From the NCBI GenBank assembly GCA_032690845.1, contig CM064417.1, positions 36,462,432 through 36,526,431 on the forward strand: 64,000 nt of DNA, in the 5' to 3' direction. The notes under the pieces are model-generated. The model was not told the DNA's origin. It was given only the letters and a program-made list of their open reading frames with translations, and ran no database searches. This document shows, one piece after another, positions 49,424 through 61,195 of the stretch. Each line of letters starts with the position of its first letter. The stretch's first letter is position 1. Position numbers and translations under genes: made by a program. The DNA comes from Eleusine coracana subsp. coracana (lineage: Eukaryota > Streptophyta > Magnoliopsida > Poales > Poaceae).

Positions 49424-50329
49424 ATGGCAGCTGAATCCTCCTCGGTTCCCCAGACTCCCACTGAGTCCATTGGGCAAAAGATGGGGTTCTTCAGAGTCCC
49501 CGACCTCCTTGTCAAACTGAGCACAAAATGTTTGATTGAATTGGATGCAGTCCGCAGTCCTACATCACCACTAGACCTCAAGTTCTTCACAGGCCTTGGT
49601 ACCAAATCACCCAGATCATCTTCAGCTGAGGCAAGCCAGAACCAGAAGGTTGGGCTTGGACTAGTGGATTCCCTCACTGATGAGAACCCCACACCTCTGG
49701 GCAGTAGGAAGGTTCTTCTTGGATCTGAAATGAGGATAACTGACAATCTGACTCGCAAGAGCAGCTCCACTGCTCCTGTTCAAGCTGGGGAGGTTCAGCA
49801 ACAGGATGAGAATATGTCTGATGGGCTGGAGGGCAGTATCATGTCCCTTGATGACATTGTCAATTCTGAGGATTACACCTGTGTTGTTTCCCGTGGTCCT
49901 AACCCTAGAACTACGCACATTTTTGGAGACCGTGTTTTTGAGTTTGAAGTTGAGCAGCTGATGCCTGATGAGAGTAAGGGTGAGGAGATTGTGCTGACTC
50001 TTGCGAAAGAGGGTGCGATGAGCTTCTGCTGTTTTTGCCATGAGAAGCTTAAAGAAGGGAAAGACATCTACATCTATCAGTAAGTGATCAAGTGTAGTCT
50101 CTGAACCACTGTTACATAGTTTTTGTTTGTTTAATAGACCTGCAGTTGTCCTTAAGTTTAGTTTGATGTTTGGTATCCTGACAGGGGTGACAAAGCATTT
50201 TGCAGCATGGAGTGCAGGGAGAATTTTATGGAAGAAGAGATGGAAGATGGAGAACCTGTGATATATCATCCGGCACCTCCTAGTGACTCACTCTTTGATG
50301 AGGGTCGTATTTTCCAACTGATCCATTGA
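49424..50329 (+). CDS. FCS-like zinc finger (FLZ, DUF581) protein
   Basis: Coding exons 49424-50079 and 50185-50329 (801 nt, 266 residues). The FLZ domain lies near residues 200-236: Cys202 and Cys205 (CX2C), a 19-residue spacer, then FCSMEC with Cys225 and Cys229, which fits CX2C-X17-19-FCSXXC. The intron falls inside the domain, after YIY, as is common in the family. Plant FLZ proteins bind SnRK1 kinase subunits and act as adaptors in sugar, ABA and stress signalling. The N-terminus (GFFRVPDLLVKLS, DAVRSPTSPLD) and the middle (SRGPNPRTTHIFGD) are typical of the longer members. The start was chosen as the first in-frame ATG after the acceptor at 49417-49418. The tail EGRIFQLIH is hydrophobic. 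Confidence 0.93.
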
Positions 50330-51021
50330 ATGAGCAACAGTATCAACTTGATATGGTCGTATCTGAAGTGCTGTCTGAGGCTAATAAGTTGCAGCCATGG
50401 ATGTGATCATGTTTGCTGAGTAGTTGCGTGAAGATTTTGTTCCTGCGGCACTCAAGAATTTACCTTACCTATTGATTTCTTTATTTTGCTTATTTGGATC
50501 CTCAAATTTTTGGAGGAGGCCAAAAAATGACTGTACCTCTGGTCATATTATTATCTTGACCAGAGAAGGGCGTGTGCGTGTTTGAACTTGTGGTGTTTGC
50601 TTGGACCTCATTTTTTCCTTTTGTTACTATCATGTATCTGAACCTATGTTTGACATATATTTTCGTGAAGAAAATATTGAACAATAATCCTCAAGTATAC
50701 CAACTGCTATTGTCTCCCTTGTTATCATATTATTAGACATGTCATAAGCCAAGCAATGCAAGATTGTTGGCATGAGATGTGTCCAATACGCAAGGTTAAG
50801 TGTAACATGTATCTTGATGCGATCTTAACCTGTAATCTGCTGAAATTCTTCGGAATTTAATTCAGGAACACTGAGCCGCACTTATTGTTGCCGTCAGTTC
50901 CACACTTCCACTTGTGGAGAGAGAACACGATGGACAACGCCAGCTGCTCTAATCTATGGATGATTGGTTATTTGATCAAACGCACATGTCACGATGCATA
51001 TATACTCCGGATCCTGAGAAG
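50330..51021. other. FLZ 3' UTR and intergenic DNA
   Basis: The first roughly 350 bp after the stop are likely 3' UTR (T-rich, ending near 50690). Beyond that no gene or element was recognised. Confidence 0.4.
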
Positions 51022-51535
51022 TTATTATTGGAGATATGTCCAAGAGACAATACGAATTTGATCCGTATGTGAGAGTCATACGGATATTGATCCGTGAGAA
51101 ATTAGTCCACTAATGAGCCAACTAGTCGAGACCCATTAGAAGGGTCTATTTAAGTGGAGGTAGGGTTTAAGGCGCAGATGATTCCACCAGTCCTTAACCC
51201 TAGCCGCCATGCTCCTCTTTCTCGCCCACAAAACCCTAACCGTGTTGCCGGTGCTAGCACGCCGCGCACGGTGCTCCAACCCCGTACGTGTGGATACCGT
51301 GAGGAGGCGCTGCTGTTGCTGCGATGCCGACGGCTGGACTAGAAGGAGACGATTGACGTGATCGACTACTTCCTCTACACCGACACGCGACTATGTTGGA
51401 TCGAGCTGCTCCAACATTCGCTTCCGCTTCGCCTGCGCGTCTAGTGGTAACGATCCATGATCCTCTCTTGCAAGGTTTCCTGGTTGAACGGTAGAAATTA
51501 TTATATGCTATCGTAGCGTACCCATTCTCCAAAAG
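51022..51535 (+). mobile_element. Copia LTR remnant
   Basis: Sequence from TATTATTGGAGATATGTCC through a TATTTAAG box (near 51145), leader-like AGGGTTT and CCCTAACC stretches, and TTGCAAGGTTTCCTGG near the right end resembles grass Copia LTRs that start TGTTGGAGATATG. Clear TG...CA ends and a target duplication were not found, so this is probably an eroded solo LTR; the borders are approximate. Confidence 0.45.
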
Positions 51536-51672
51536 TTATATCCTCATTCTTCATGCTCTACGGAGACCAACAGAAATGAGGTGATTTTATTAGATGTGGG
51601 AATTTAAAACTTCCAGTCTATGGAAACCATCTTCGCTGCCATCAACGATGTAACCCGCCCCGGTAAAATCTG

Positions 51673-52369
51673 AAGAAAATTCTCTGTATGGCCTTCGAAA
51701 AGATGATTCTTCCTTCTATGACTCTCTGAAAATGAAATTTCTCTATGAGGCCAAGAACCATCTTTCTCTTTTTTGTATGCCCTTATCGTGAGATTTACCA
51801 CCTGATTCCTTTAATTCACCTTTGGGCGCCGTAGCAAATGTTGATTTTGCCCCTGGTTATGACGTAGAGACTCACGAATCAGGACAAGACAAACATACAC
51901 GGGAGGCAGAGCTTGGCTGACCGGGATGGAGGAAGGCCAGGCCGACAGTGTTAGGGTTCCGACGCCGATGTGACCCGGTGAGTCGCCGCGCCACAAGGGC
52001 CTATGGCATCTAGAGTTCGCCGCGATTTGCAACCCGACGGATCCAGAGGTTGCCACGACTAGGATTGCGACAGGTCGCACTGTCGACTTGGGTGCAAAGT
52101 GCAAAGCAGTGTGTCAGAAGCTGCTAAGGAGGCGGCCAGGACCAAGCAAATCGAGCCAGGGGCAGGCTGGCAGGCGACGCTCGCCACCATATTTTTTCCA
52201 AAAAAATAAGTTCATTTCATTTTCAAGGGTAAAATAGTATTTTTACATCGAACTTAACAGTGTTAAGTCATATATCTCACAACAAGGCTATACAAGGAAG
52301 GAAAAGACATAGGAAAATTTCATTTTCGGAGGGCCTATCTTTTTGGAGGCCATACAGAAAAATTTTCTC
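51673..52369. mobile_element. Mutator-like element (MULE) with GC-rich interior
   Basis: A 697-bp element flanked by a perfect 9-bp duplication TAAAATCTG (51664-51672 and 52370-52378). Terminal inverted repeats of roughly 80-90 bp share AGAAAATT, CTGTATGGCC, AAAAGAT and GAAAATGAAATTT. A 9-bp duplication with long TIRs defines Mutator. The centre (about 51880-52180) is GC-rich, unlike the TIRs, and could be captured host DNA (Pack-MULE type); its source was not recognised. No transposase is present. Confidence 0.85.
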
Positions 52370-52646
52370 TAAAATCTGTCGCGTCCTCGGAGAACAACAT
52401 TCAGGAACAAATTTTGAAATTGCCAACAGGTGAAAAAAGGTATTTTCAACAATGTTCTGTTTCTCTGAACAACAGAACAACATTCAGGATATCAGTAGAT
52501 ATTTGAAGCATCTTGCTTCATAACATTCATTCTCTAGGGCAAAAATAGTGGCTACAATTCACCTCACTAGGAGGATCAAGACCTGAATATCATCAACAGC
52601 ACAAAAAGAAGCTTATTGTGTTGGAAACAATTACTATCGAGACAAG

Positions 52647-55222
52647 TTATTTTGACTTCTTTTGTTCAGGAGCTCTTGATCCTATAATACTACATATGGG
52701 TTGATCTGGTGACTGAAGCAACTTCAACGCCGGGTGCACTTTCAGGTCGCGCATCAACAGCTTCTGACCAACGTCCAACTCGCTTAAATCCACTTCAATG
52801 TATGGAGGTACAATATCAGCAGGGCAAAGATACTTCACTGTTCTTTTTATTGTGTTGAAGTAAGCTCCTGAAGTTCCAAAGATAAATCACATTAGCATAT
52901 ATTGTTACTACTTACTAAACATTAACATGATAAAGCAACACAGAGAAATAAGAAATCAAGGACAAGGATTAAGTGCAGGAATCCTTAAATCAAGGGTATA
53001 GCATAATGGAAGTGACCTTCAAACGTTATGCCTACAGCTTTCGTATGGGAAGTTCAGTGCCGAATGAGAACCTTTTTGTCATGAAAATGAAAACACATAA
53101 CATTGAATTATAAACAAGTGAATTGTACTCGCATCGAGCTGCTACTATAGATGTGTGCCTTTTTTATAACATTGTTCAAAAGAAATGATCCTAACTAACT
53201 TGCACATTCATTTGGGGCTTAACACTGTTCCATTCATTATAAATCCAAGCACCAAGAGACATTTGAAGTGGAAAACATGACAGCATTTTTTATTGTGCAT
53301 TTGATTTTAGTGCAATGAGATGGATAATCTGAACATGCTGCATACCTTTCCTGAGACCAGGTGAGGCATCATCTCCAATGAATACCAAAGGAACATCTAT
53401 TTTGAGAAGAGCAGAAGAAGGGGCTCTCATAAATGTGACATTCAGAGGTTCATCAGTGCCAGCGTGTAAGTGTACCTGAAGGTAAGGATGTTCAAGAAAA
53501 GTCAGCCAATAATCCATAGAAAAATCAGAACCTACTTTGCAAGACATTAAAACGCAGATTGATCAGTATTTCTCTTGCATCACTTTATCATCTAGAAAAG
53601 AGGTGATGTATCCATGTCATGTTAATGTGTTGGAGTCGCGTGAAGGTAATGACAAGAATAATCATGTTACATTTTTAGCACATCAGTTGTTCAATGTCAT
53701 CTGATCTTGTGCATCCATTCCAACAAATATTTCTCTACTGCAATTATACTGCAAAATACATGGGATCAACAATAATCTAATGTTGGGCTAGCAACAATGG
53801 ATGGGCAACCAAACAATTAGAAAGAACAACACAAAAAGTCAAGAATAGCCCCCAACAAAAAAGAATGAAATGCACTTGCAGTCCACGCAGCAAAATTTGA
53901 TCCTTGTTATGATATAAGAAAGCACACATTCATTACTTCCCACTGAATTGTGTTGCTCTCAACTGTAGATGGACGCCCAGGATCACATCAAGTGAGAAAA
54001 TGACAAGTCCCAATTTCGGCATCCATTTGCCCCTCCAGTGCTTTTGTCTGATCAAATAATTCCCAAGGGGTAGAATGCAAACAGCACACCCATTTGAGTA
54101 AATCCTAGCGCATAAAAGGGCAGCCTGGTGCACCTAGCTCCAATTTGTGCAGGGTCTGGGGAAGTATCCAACCACTCTAGCATTATTTCCAAATGGTTTC
54201 CTAAATGGAATAAAACGCTGTTTAAATGGCATCTAAATGCTACACGGGCACTCTTGTCTAGGCCTAAACAGCGTCTAAACAGAATTAAACAGCCATTAGA
54301 CCCATTAAATGCTTAAGGATGGTCGATCAACTGCCTACCGCTTATAACATTTAAGTTTTCACTGATTTCCTTGCACTGAATAAGCTAAATTTATAAGATT
54401 AAGTATAATGTCCATACTAAGAGTAGCTTAGTTTACCATCTACCTCTGAAGCAGTGTGGCAGTTGAATGCTAACTAACTACTAACAAAACACTTCCATCA
54501 TAGACAAATCTCCTGCGCACCATCCTGAAATCTGTTATTCATTTTTGTTCAATTCTCAACACTAAACAGCTTCTTATCTTAATGGATAATGGACATACTT
54601 CAACATCGATCTAGTAATGGATCTAACACCTGGTTGAAACCAATTCATCCCAAACATCAATCCCTGTTTCTTAACGATGTGATCCTGCACTAAAAACCGA
54701 CGAATCACAACACTTCAAGCGGATCACCGTTAGGCACACAGCACGTTAGCAGTTACAATCAAACAGAGCGCCCACCTTGCGCGGCAGGACGCGGACGCTT
54801 TCGACGAGGTCCCCCTGCCCGGCGTGCTCCGACCAGACCTGGAGCTGGAACAACCTGGAGAGGAAGAAAGACCTCCCGAGGTGGTCGACGAGCTTGCGGA
54901 TCTGCTTGGACTGCACGGAGACGAGGCGCTTGTTGCCGCCCTCCTGGCCGTTCTCCTGTTCGAAGACGATGGCAGGGACCCGCCCAACCTTGCGCTCCTT
55001 GGCGGCCAAGTGCCGCCCCGATGAGGCACGGGGCACGGCGAGGATCACCTCGTCGTGCTTGGGGTCCGGCCGCGGGTGGCCGGGGAGGTAGTCGTACGGC
55101 GGGGAGAGCGGGTCTGTACAGAGGAGATACGCCGGGGAGACGACCGCCTCAGCGGCGGTGGCGGAGAGGTGGCGGCGGAGGAGGGGGAGGGTCAGGGTTT
55201 GGAGGGGTCGCCGGAGGAGCAT
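52647..55222 (-). CDS. L25/TL5 (Ctc-like) ribosomal protein, organellar
   Basis: Exons on the minus strand: 55222-54776, 53475-53346 and 52867-52647 (798 nt, 265 residues). Similar to plant nuclear-encoded L25-family proteins with the Gln-tRNA synthetase anticodon-binding-like fold, which bind 5S rRNA in the bacterial-type large subunit. Seen: Arg/Leu-rich presequence MLLRRPLQTLTLPLLRRHLS without acidic residues (mitochondrial targeting likely); RVPAIVFEQ; SKQIRKLVDHLGRSFFLSRL; HLHAGTDEPLNVTFMRAP in the L25 beta domain; and a TL5-like C-terminal domain with VPPYIEVDLSELDVGQKLLM, the conserved segment of that domain. An in-frame upstream ATG at 55312-55310 could add 30 residues but weakens the presequence, so the second ATG is preferred. 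Confidence 0.88.
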
Positions 55223-55463
55223 GGTTGGGACGCGTAGGGTTTTGGAGGGATGCAAATGCGAGTGTGGTTGCCTTGCTGGGTTGGAATGGGCATTCGAGGC
55301 TGTCGAGCCCATGTTGGTAGAAGATGGAATCCTGGACTACCTGTAATTGAGCCCTGTCAAAAAAAAAAGTTTTGCTAAGAAAAAAAAATACTTTTTTCCA
55401 ATTATAAACACAATAACATACAAGTACAACCTACTATTCCGATCAGCACCTTCAAACATTAAG
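55223..55463 (-). promoter_or_regulatory. Upstream region of the L25-like gene
   Basis: Directly before the start codon on the minus strand; GC-rich to about 55345, then A/T-rich. It ends at a hAT element at 55464. No core promoter element was identified with confidence. Confidence 0.3.
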
Positions 55464-56198
55464 TAGGGGTAAAAGCGATGTGGATAATTTCCGAAACCGA
55501 TCCGATTTGAATCCGATTTTTGAGGATGTAGGGGAGCATTTGAGGTTTTTTAGCGGATATGGATAATCCGAATCCGATGACATGAAGATGTAGGATAGGT
55601 TATGATATTGATAAAATCCGATGGATACAGATAATCCGATAATTTGAAGTGGATTATCCGAAGCTCATAATAAGATTATCCGATAATTTTGTCAGCTCAA
55701 AATATATAATGTCTAGTGATAGTGACGATGGAGCTTGATCGTATCGCTCAACATCCTATTATGTACTGAAGTGGTCATACGACAAAGAAAAATAAGGATA
55801 TGTTTAATGTTTGCTTTGGATATTTTATTTTGTTTTTTATACTTACGTGATTTTTCAAATATTAAACACATATATTTTTTATTTGCTATGAGTAATCACT
55901 CAAAAAATTGGGTTGTGTGTTTTAGTTGTCCTTCTTGATGGCTGCTACGATCATACATGTACTCTGTAAATTCTTAATCAATATATATTTCTTTACGTGA
56001 AGAGGTATCATTCGATAATTTAAAGTCCGCTTCCGATCCGTCTCCGGTCCGAATCCGTACCATGTCCGACATCCAAAAATATCCGTATTCGCATCCGCAT
56101 CTGCGTATTATCTATTCCGCTCCGAATTCGACAAAAAAATATGGAGTAGGATGTGGGGAAGATATTATCCGATCCGATCCGATCCGCTTTCATCCCTA
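55464..56198. mobile_element. Ac/Ds-like hAT element, non-autonomous
   Basis: A 735-bp element. The right end TTTCATCCCTA is identical to the known 3' end of maize Ac/Ds; the left end is TAGGGGTAAAAGCG. Subterminal DNA is full of GGATTCGGAT, ATCCGATCCG and GATAATCCG motifs, as expected for hAT transposase binding sites. Flanks ACATTAAG and ACACTAGT are a degraded 8-bp duplication at best. No transposase frame. Confidence 0.75.
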
Positions 56199-56447
56199 AC
56201 ACTAGTCAGTTTAATCTTGAGATTCATGAAAATCATCACAGACGTCTCAAAATCAATAGAGACATTGTCTATTATTAGAAAAACAAATAGTCGTAGATGT
56301 AACACATGTATCAAATATAAAATTTGAACTGAACGGTTCAGATGTGCAATGTTAACAATTGTTGTGTCTTTGCTCAGTGGGCCGTATGTTTAATAAAGAT
56401 GTCTTCCTGGCCAGTTGTACTCTAACTTGCTATTTTAGACATGTAGA

Positions 56448-56940
56448 TAGGGATGCAACAAGGCGGGTTCGGAGCAGATGGAACAAAAGCCCACCCACGA
56501 TGAGAGATGTTGCAGGTGAAAATCTCCACCCGCACCCACACCCGCGGGTGAAATTCCACACCCGCGCCCGCATCCGCCGGGTTTCGGGCGGGTGACGAGT
56601 CCCCCGTGGGTTTTTCATACACATGAAAAATATATCTTTAGTTTAATTTTATATATTTTATATAATAAAAAAAATACTAACTCATTCATAATTTGATAGG
56701 TAACATAATATGATAATATATATACATGTAAGAATTATTAGACTCATATAATTCTCACTCTCACAAAGAAACATTAGACTAAAATTATTTATACGCATTT
56801 TATTTCGGTTTCGCGGGGCACCCGCGGGTGGGAGAAAAAACCCGCACCCGCCCCGTGACTGTGCGGGGTGGGTGCGGTTGAGCCCCACGGGTGAGAAACC
56901 CGGCGGGGCCCTGCACCCGTGACCCGAATTGCCATCCCTA
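56448..56940. mobile_element. Second Ac/Ds-like hAT element
   Basis: A 493-bp element starting TAGGGATGCAAC and ending GCCATCCCTA, flanked by CATGTAGA (56440-56447) and CATATAGA (56941-56948), an 8-bp duplication with one mismatch. Both subterminal regions carry dense CCCGC/GCGGG motifs (ACCCGCGGGTG occurs near both ends). The AT-rich middle has no coding capacity. It lies 249 bp from the previous element but has different subterminal motifs, so it is another family. Confidence 0.85.
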
Positions 56941-57419
56941 CATATAGATTATTTATTTGCCTTCAATATATCTCAGAGCTTCATATATTTGAGTTTCTGA
57001 AACTGTATTGTTTAAGAGCCTTCAACAGATCTACTGGTTTCCCGTATAAATTTAACCACATTCTACATTATATATATATGAACTTATTATGACTAACCAT
57101 CAATTTTATCTATACTATAAAGGCTAAACATCTATCTATCTAAACCCACCATAAAATTCATATAACCATCACATCTTAGCCTCTGACTTTTTATCCCATT
57201 TAAATTTAACTATATGATTAACCTTGGACCCACTACCACTTATGACATAGACAACATTTTCAGTTGAAAACAGGTCTTGTCTACCAGCTAAATCCCGACT
57301 TTTTTTACCAAACCGATTCGTACCCGCCCACTTTTTCCCCTCCGCGTGATTTCCTTCCTACTTTCTCTCTTCCTCGATCCACATCTGTGCCAACGCGAGG
57401 AGGGTACCCGTCCGGAAAT

Positions 57420-57754
57420 CATGCCACTTCCTCCTCCTACCTCGTTCCCTAATCATGCCGCATATTCTCCTTCACACTTCGCATCCTGACCAGCCAGGGG
57501 GCACGAGACCGCGGCTGGTTCGAAGGAGCGGGAGGAGGCGATACCGCTGCTGCTGCGGCTGCAGCTCTCTATGGACAGGCGGTGGGCAAGGCCCGACATG
57601 CCGGCGCCGCTGTGGAAGATGGAGGACAAGCGAGGAGCCAGGGGAGGGCAAGACGACGTCAGCGCGACATCTAGCTCCTGTCCGCGGGAGATCCACGACA
57701 CGAAGGCGGAGGGCCTTGAATCCTCTGGTCGGAACCTGATGCGTTCTCAACCTG
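57420..57754 (+). other. GC-rich exon-like block inside the Helitron
   Basis: A block with high GC in an otherwise AT-rich element, ending at a plausible splice donor (CTCAACCTG then GTGCGTC). Several frames are open; the one from 57571 (MDRRWARPDMPAPLWKMEDK) is as good as any. I do not recognise a protein. It could be the first exon of a captured gene with its leader (CCCCTCCGCG upstream). Confidence 0.35.
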
Positions 57755-59037
57755 GTGCGTCATTTCTTTTCTTTTTTTTTTTAGATAATCTCCTTGTACA
57801 CTGTTCGATTGGATGAAATAGCTAGAGGATTGTTTCAATTTTATAAGTTGGATAATACACTAGGAGTCGTCGTACACCCTTGGTCTTTCACCTGGGAGCA
57901 GTACGTTCAGGGGAAGAAGAAGATGGTGCTTATGGGCGTGACAATCCGATCTTCTTGATTTCTAAGCTGTATGAAGGTTTGTCTTCTCACATTTCCCCTG
58001 TTTTTAAAATTATTTTGTGCTCTATCTGCGGAATCTAGGGTCGGATCAATCGCTGGGAGCAAAGTATTATTGGTGGAGTTGAATTTTAGGTCCGATCATT
58101 TTTCTCCATTCTGAATTTTAGGTCTGATCTTTTTATATGTGCATTGATAAATATAAAGGGTTCCTGATCCTGTAATAAGTATAGAAGGTTTAGTATATAC
58201 TATATATGGACTGGCTACATCCGAACTTTGTAGTGCTAAGCCTATATATCTCGTTTATGACCTCTGCTATACTATATATTAGTATCAATTTCTTGTTCCT
58301 GTTTGTAATGCCTAGGTAATAACACTGTTTTATAACTGTAAAGAAGTTTGGTAGATGTTAGTAATTTAGGCAATTGATTAATTGGAAACCAGGGAGACGA
58401 CCTGTATCAAAGTTATGCTTTGTCTAACATCATAACAGAATACTGTTGAGTCGGATGTCGCAAGCTGATGGCATACACCTTGTGGCCAGGTTTTACGAGT
58501 GCTAGATGTTAATTTTGATAGGTTAATCAAGGCCAAACTGAATTAGTATAACACATAAACCATTGATCTTTTCCTTCTAACAAAGTTCTGCATGTGAGCT
58601 TAACTTCCTACGTTTTATTCCAAACCCAGCCATCTTGTTGTGCTTCCAAACTAAAATAGAAAGCAATTTTCAAGTACTTTTAAACAGTAAACTAAATTAG
58701 AGAAGATTGGATATATACTCACAGTTCTGATTTGGAGCCTTGACTCTGATTAAATGGGTATCCTGAGGTTTTGCTATGGATCTCACCATCTCAAACCGAG
58801 GAAACTAATAATCCTAACCTTGCAAATTCATTTTTAGTGCCAAAGATGCAACCTTAGCTTGGAATGAACAATGAATTAGATGTGTGTGGACTACCATTAC
58901 ACTATAGAGAAGAAAATTAAAGAAAAATGTGGACAGAAGCTTGTCCCTTTGGTATGAACTTTTTTTCCTATTATTCATCTAAAATGCTTTTACTCTCCAC
59001 CATTCTGCATAGTGCAAGATCTGAATTTCACTTCCCT

Positions 59038-59541
59038 TAAATAAAAACATTGTTCAAGAAAATATTGTAATTCTTTCCAGTGCTAAAATTTTAGGATTTT
59101 TTGCATTTATACTTTACCGTCCTAAAGATTTATAGCTTCTAATCAACTCAAATTTGTAAATAATAGAGGTGACTTTCTCTAGCTCCTGCTGAGATTTCTT
59201 TGTTGTCGATGGTAATCCATGGTTATAGTGTTGAATAGATGATTCGTGGAGCTGTGTGTTTTTGTTCCATATGGATACAAGTCTTAGTTAATCTTTTTCC
59301 GTAAGATAATAATTGTTATAAACAGTCCATTTAACTGTACAGCTCAATTCAGAACATTGTTATGAGTATCAATTTCAATTGCCTTAAATAAAAGAATTGT
59401 TCAAGAAAATATTGTAAAATTTCCCTCTGCTGAAATTGCAGGATTTTTTGCATATATTTTACTGTCCTAAAGCTTTACATCTTCTGCTCAACTCAAATTT
59501 ATAATTAACAGAGGTGGTTTTGTCTTGCTTTTGCTGAGATT
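59038..59541. repeat. Partial direct duplication inside the Helitron
   Basis: Two diverged copies about 345 bp apart, roughly 59038-59190 and 59383-59541. They share TTGTTCAAGAAAATATTGTA, GGATTTTTTGCAT, GTCCTAAAG, CAACTCAAATTT and GCTGAGATT in the same order. Confidence 0.75.
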
Positions 59542-60840
59542 ATGATACATGGGGAAGAGGATAAGGATGATGTTCAACATGCTCCCATTGTGATGAAAGC
59601 AGGTAGCAGGATCAGCATTTGTGGTCACTCCTAAAATACTTTTGAATGTGTGTTATGTGTATTCTGTTTGTGATACAATGTGCGCTTCATATTTTTTATA
59701 TACTGCCTTGGATAAAAGATTCACTGGATATATGTCAGACCATCCTATTCAAGCTTTAGATTTCAAGGATTTGAGCTCACTCAATTACAAATGGAGCAAT
59801 TCAGAAATGTGAGACTATAAGGTAAGTCATCTAATCTAAAGTATACAATATCTATTTTGTATGACAAAAAGATGAAACTGCAATCCAGTTTTTGGTCCTA
59901 ATGTGTGCTAATTAAATTGTGCTTACGCATCAGAAGCAGTGATTAGAGAGAAAGTTCCACTTGTATTGTTGGTTGAGCAGTTGATGGCTTTGTTTTCACC
60001 CCCTCAATTATTTTGTTACGAGGTGTGATATTTAGTCATTTATATTTGATAGTTTTCTTCTGTTCTAATAGCACTTCATTCTTATGACATCTGATTCTCA
60101 TATAACTATGAGAAGCATCTGCTGCTGCTCATGCTTCTGAATATTGTCACATACTCACACTTGATAGATGATAATAACATCTGCTTTAGAAAGATAACTA
60201 AAGATGGTGCTGCTAAACATTAATGCAAAAGACATTTTCTTCATGCACCAGTACACTGTATACACTAAGTGGTACTTGATGATGATATATCCATCCTGTG
60301 TTCTGTAATGCACTTTAATCGCTTTCTTCTTCTATTTCTTGAATATACATTTTTGGAATACCTTTTACTAACTAGGATCTAAACAAAACTTATTGATATA
60401 TCTGAGATCTTTCCCATTTGATTAATGAATCATCAGTTCATCACAAGCTAACACATTCTTAAAACATGCACAGTCAGGAGAGTGTTCAAATGGGGATCAT
60501 GCACTGGGTAGGGCATCACCCTACATACGAACAAGAACCATTTACTTACATTTTATCTATCTGCATTGAAGTTGACAACCACTCTATCATGTCATCTAGA
60601 TTCTAGAATTCCTATGTGATGTTGTCTACAATTGGTGTTCGTACTGAAACAATCATGCTTATGATAGAGTGGTAGAAGCTTCCAGTGACATGCATGCTGA
60701 CTTTTTTATTTTGCGGTTTTGGTTGCAGAAATGCAAGGATTGTGAAAAGCTACAAGGGGATCTCTGAATCAGTGTGAAATTTGGGGATAGGAAGCCATTG
60801 TATGAAGAAAGTAACTCGAAGCATATGGCTTTTATGTCTC
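59530..60840 (+). other. Unassigned exon-like pieces in the Helitron
   Basis: Short open stretches occur near 59543-59600 (MIHGEEDKDDVQHAPIVMKA) and 59700-59812 (LDKRFTGYMSDHPIQALDF, ending in a stop followed by GTAAGT), with a further piece near 60729-60880. They are not recognised; they might be captured exons of one gene, but splicing and frame were not proven. Confidence 0.25.
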
Positions 60841-61195
60841 TCAATGATTGCCGGTGACGCCATCTTGGACCTGATGAATGTGTAGCTCTTCAATCCATAG
60901 AGAATGAAAAAATAATTTCCAGTTTTTTCAGTATATCCGATCGTACTGAGAAAATCGATTATGTATAGATTGCAGATATATGCCTACTATCTTAGTGTAT
61001 ACAATTACATGCTTCATGAGATTTGCCTTTTGCACTGATGATAGGTTATTTTACATTTTCATTTGATAATGGGTTATTTTACATACATCCTGCGGGAAAA
61101 GATGAATCATGTACATTTCAATACATGTTTTCATTTAGTACATGATAATGTCATAGAACAACGGCAACGTGCGTGTCGCACGTGCAAAAAACTAG

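Larger units (their letters stand above)
57109..61195 (+). mobile_element. Helitron, non-autonomous, 4.1 kb
   Basis: Starts TCTATACTATAAAGGC after A57108 and ends with a perfect 7-bp-stem hairpin (ACGTGCG-TGT-CGCACGT), GCAAAAAA and CTAG, followed by T61196. 5' TC, 3' hairpin plus CTAG and insertion between A and T are the defining traits of plant Helitrons; the start also matches the common TCTATACTA family. There is no Rep/helicase frame. The interior has a GC-rich exon-like block (about 57420-57754), a long AT-rich part, and a partial internal duplication. Possible captured fragments are noted separately. Confidence 0.82.
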
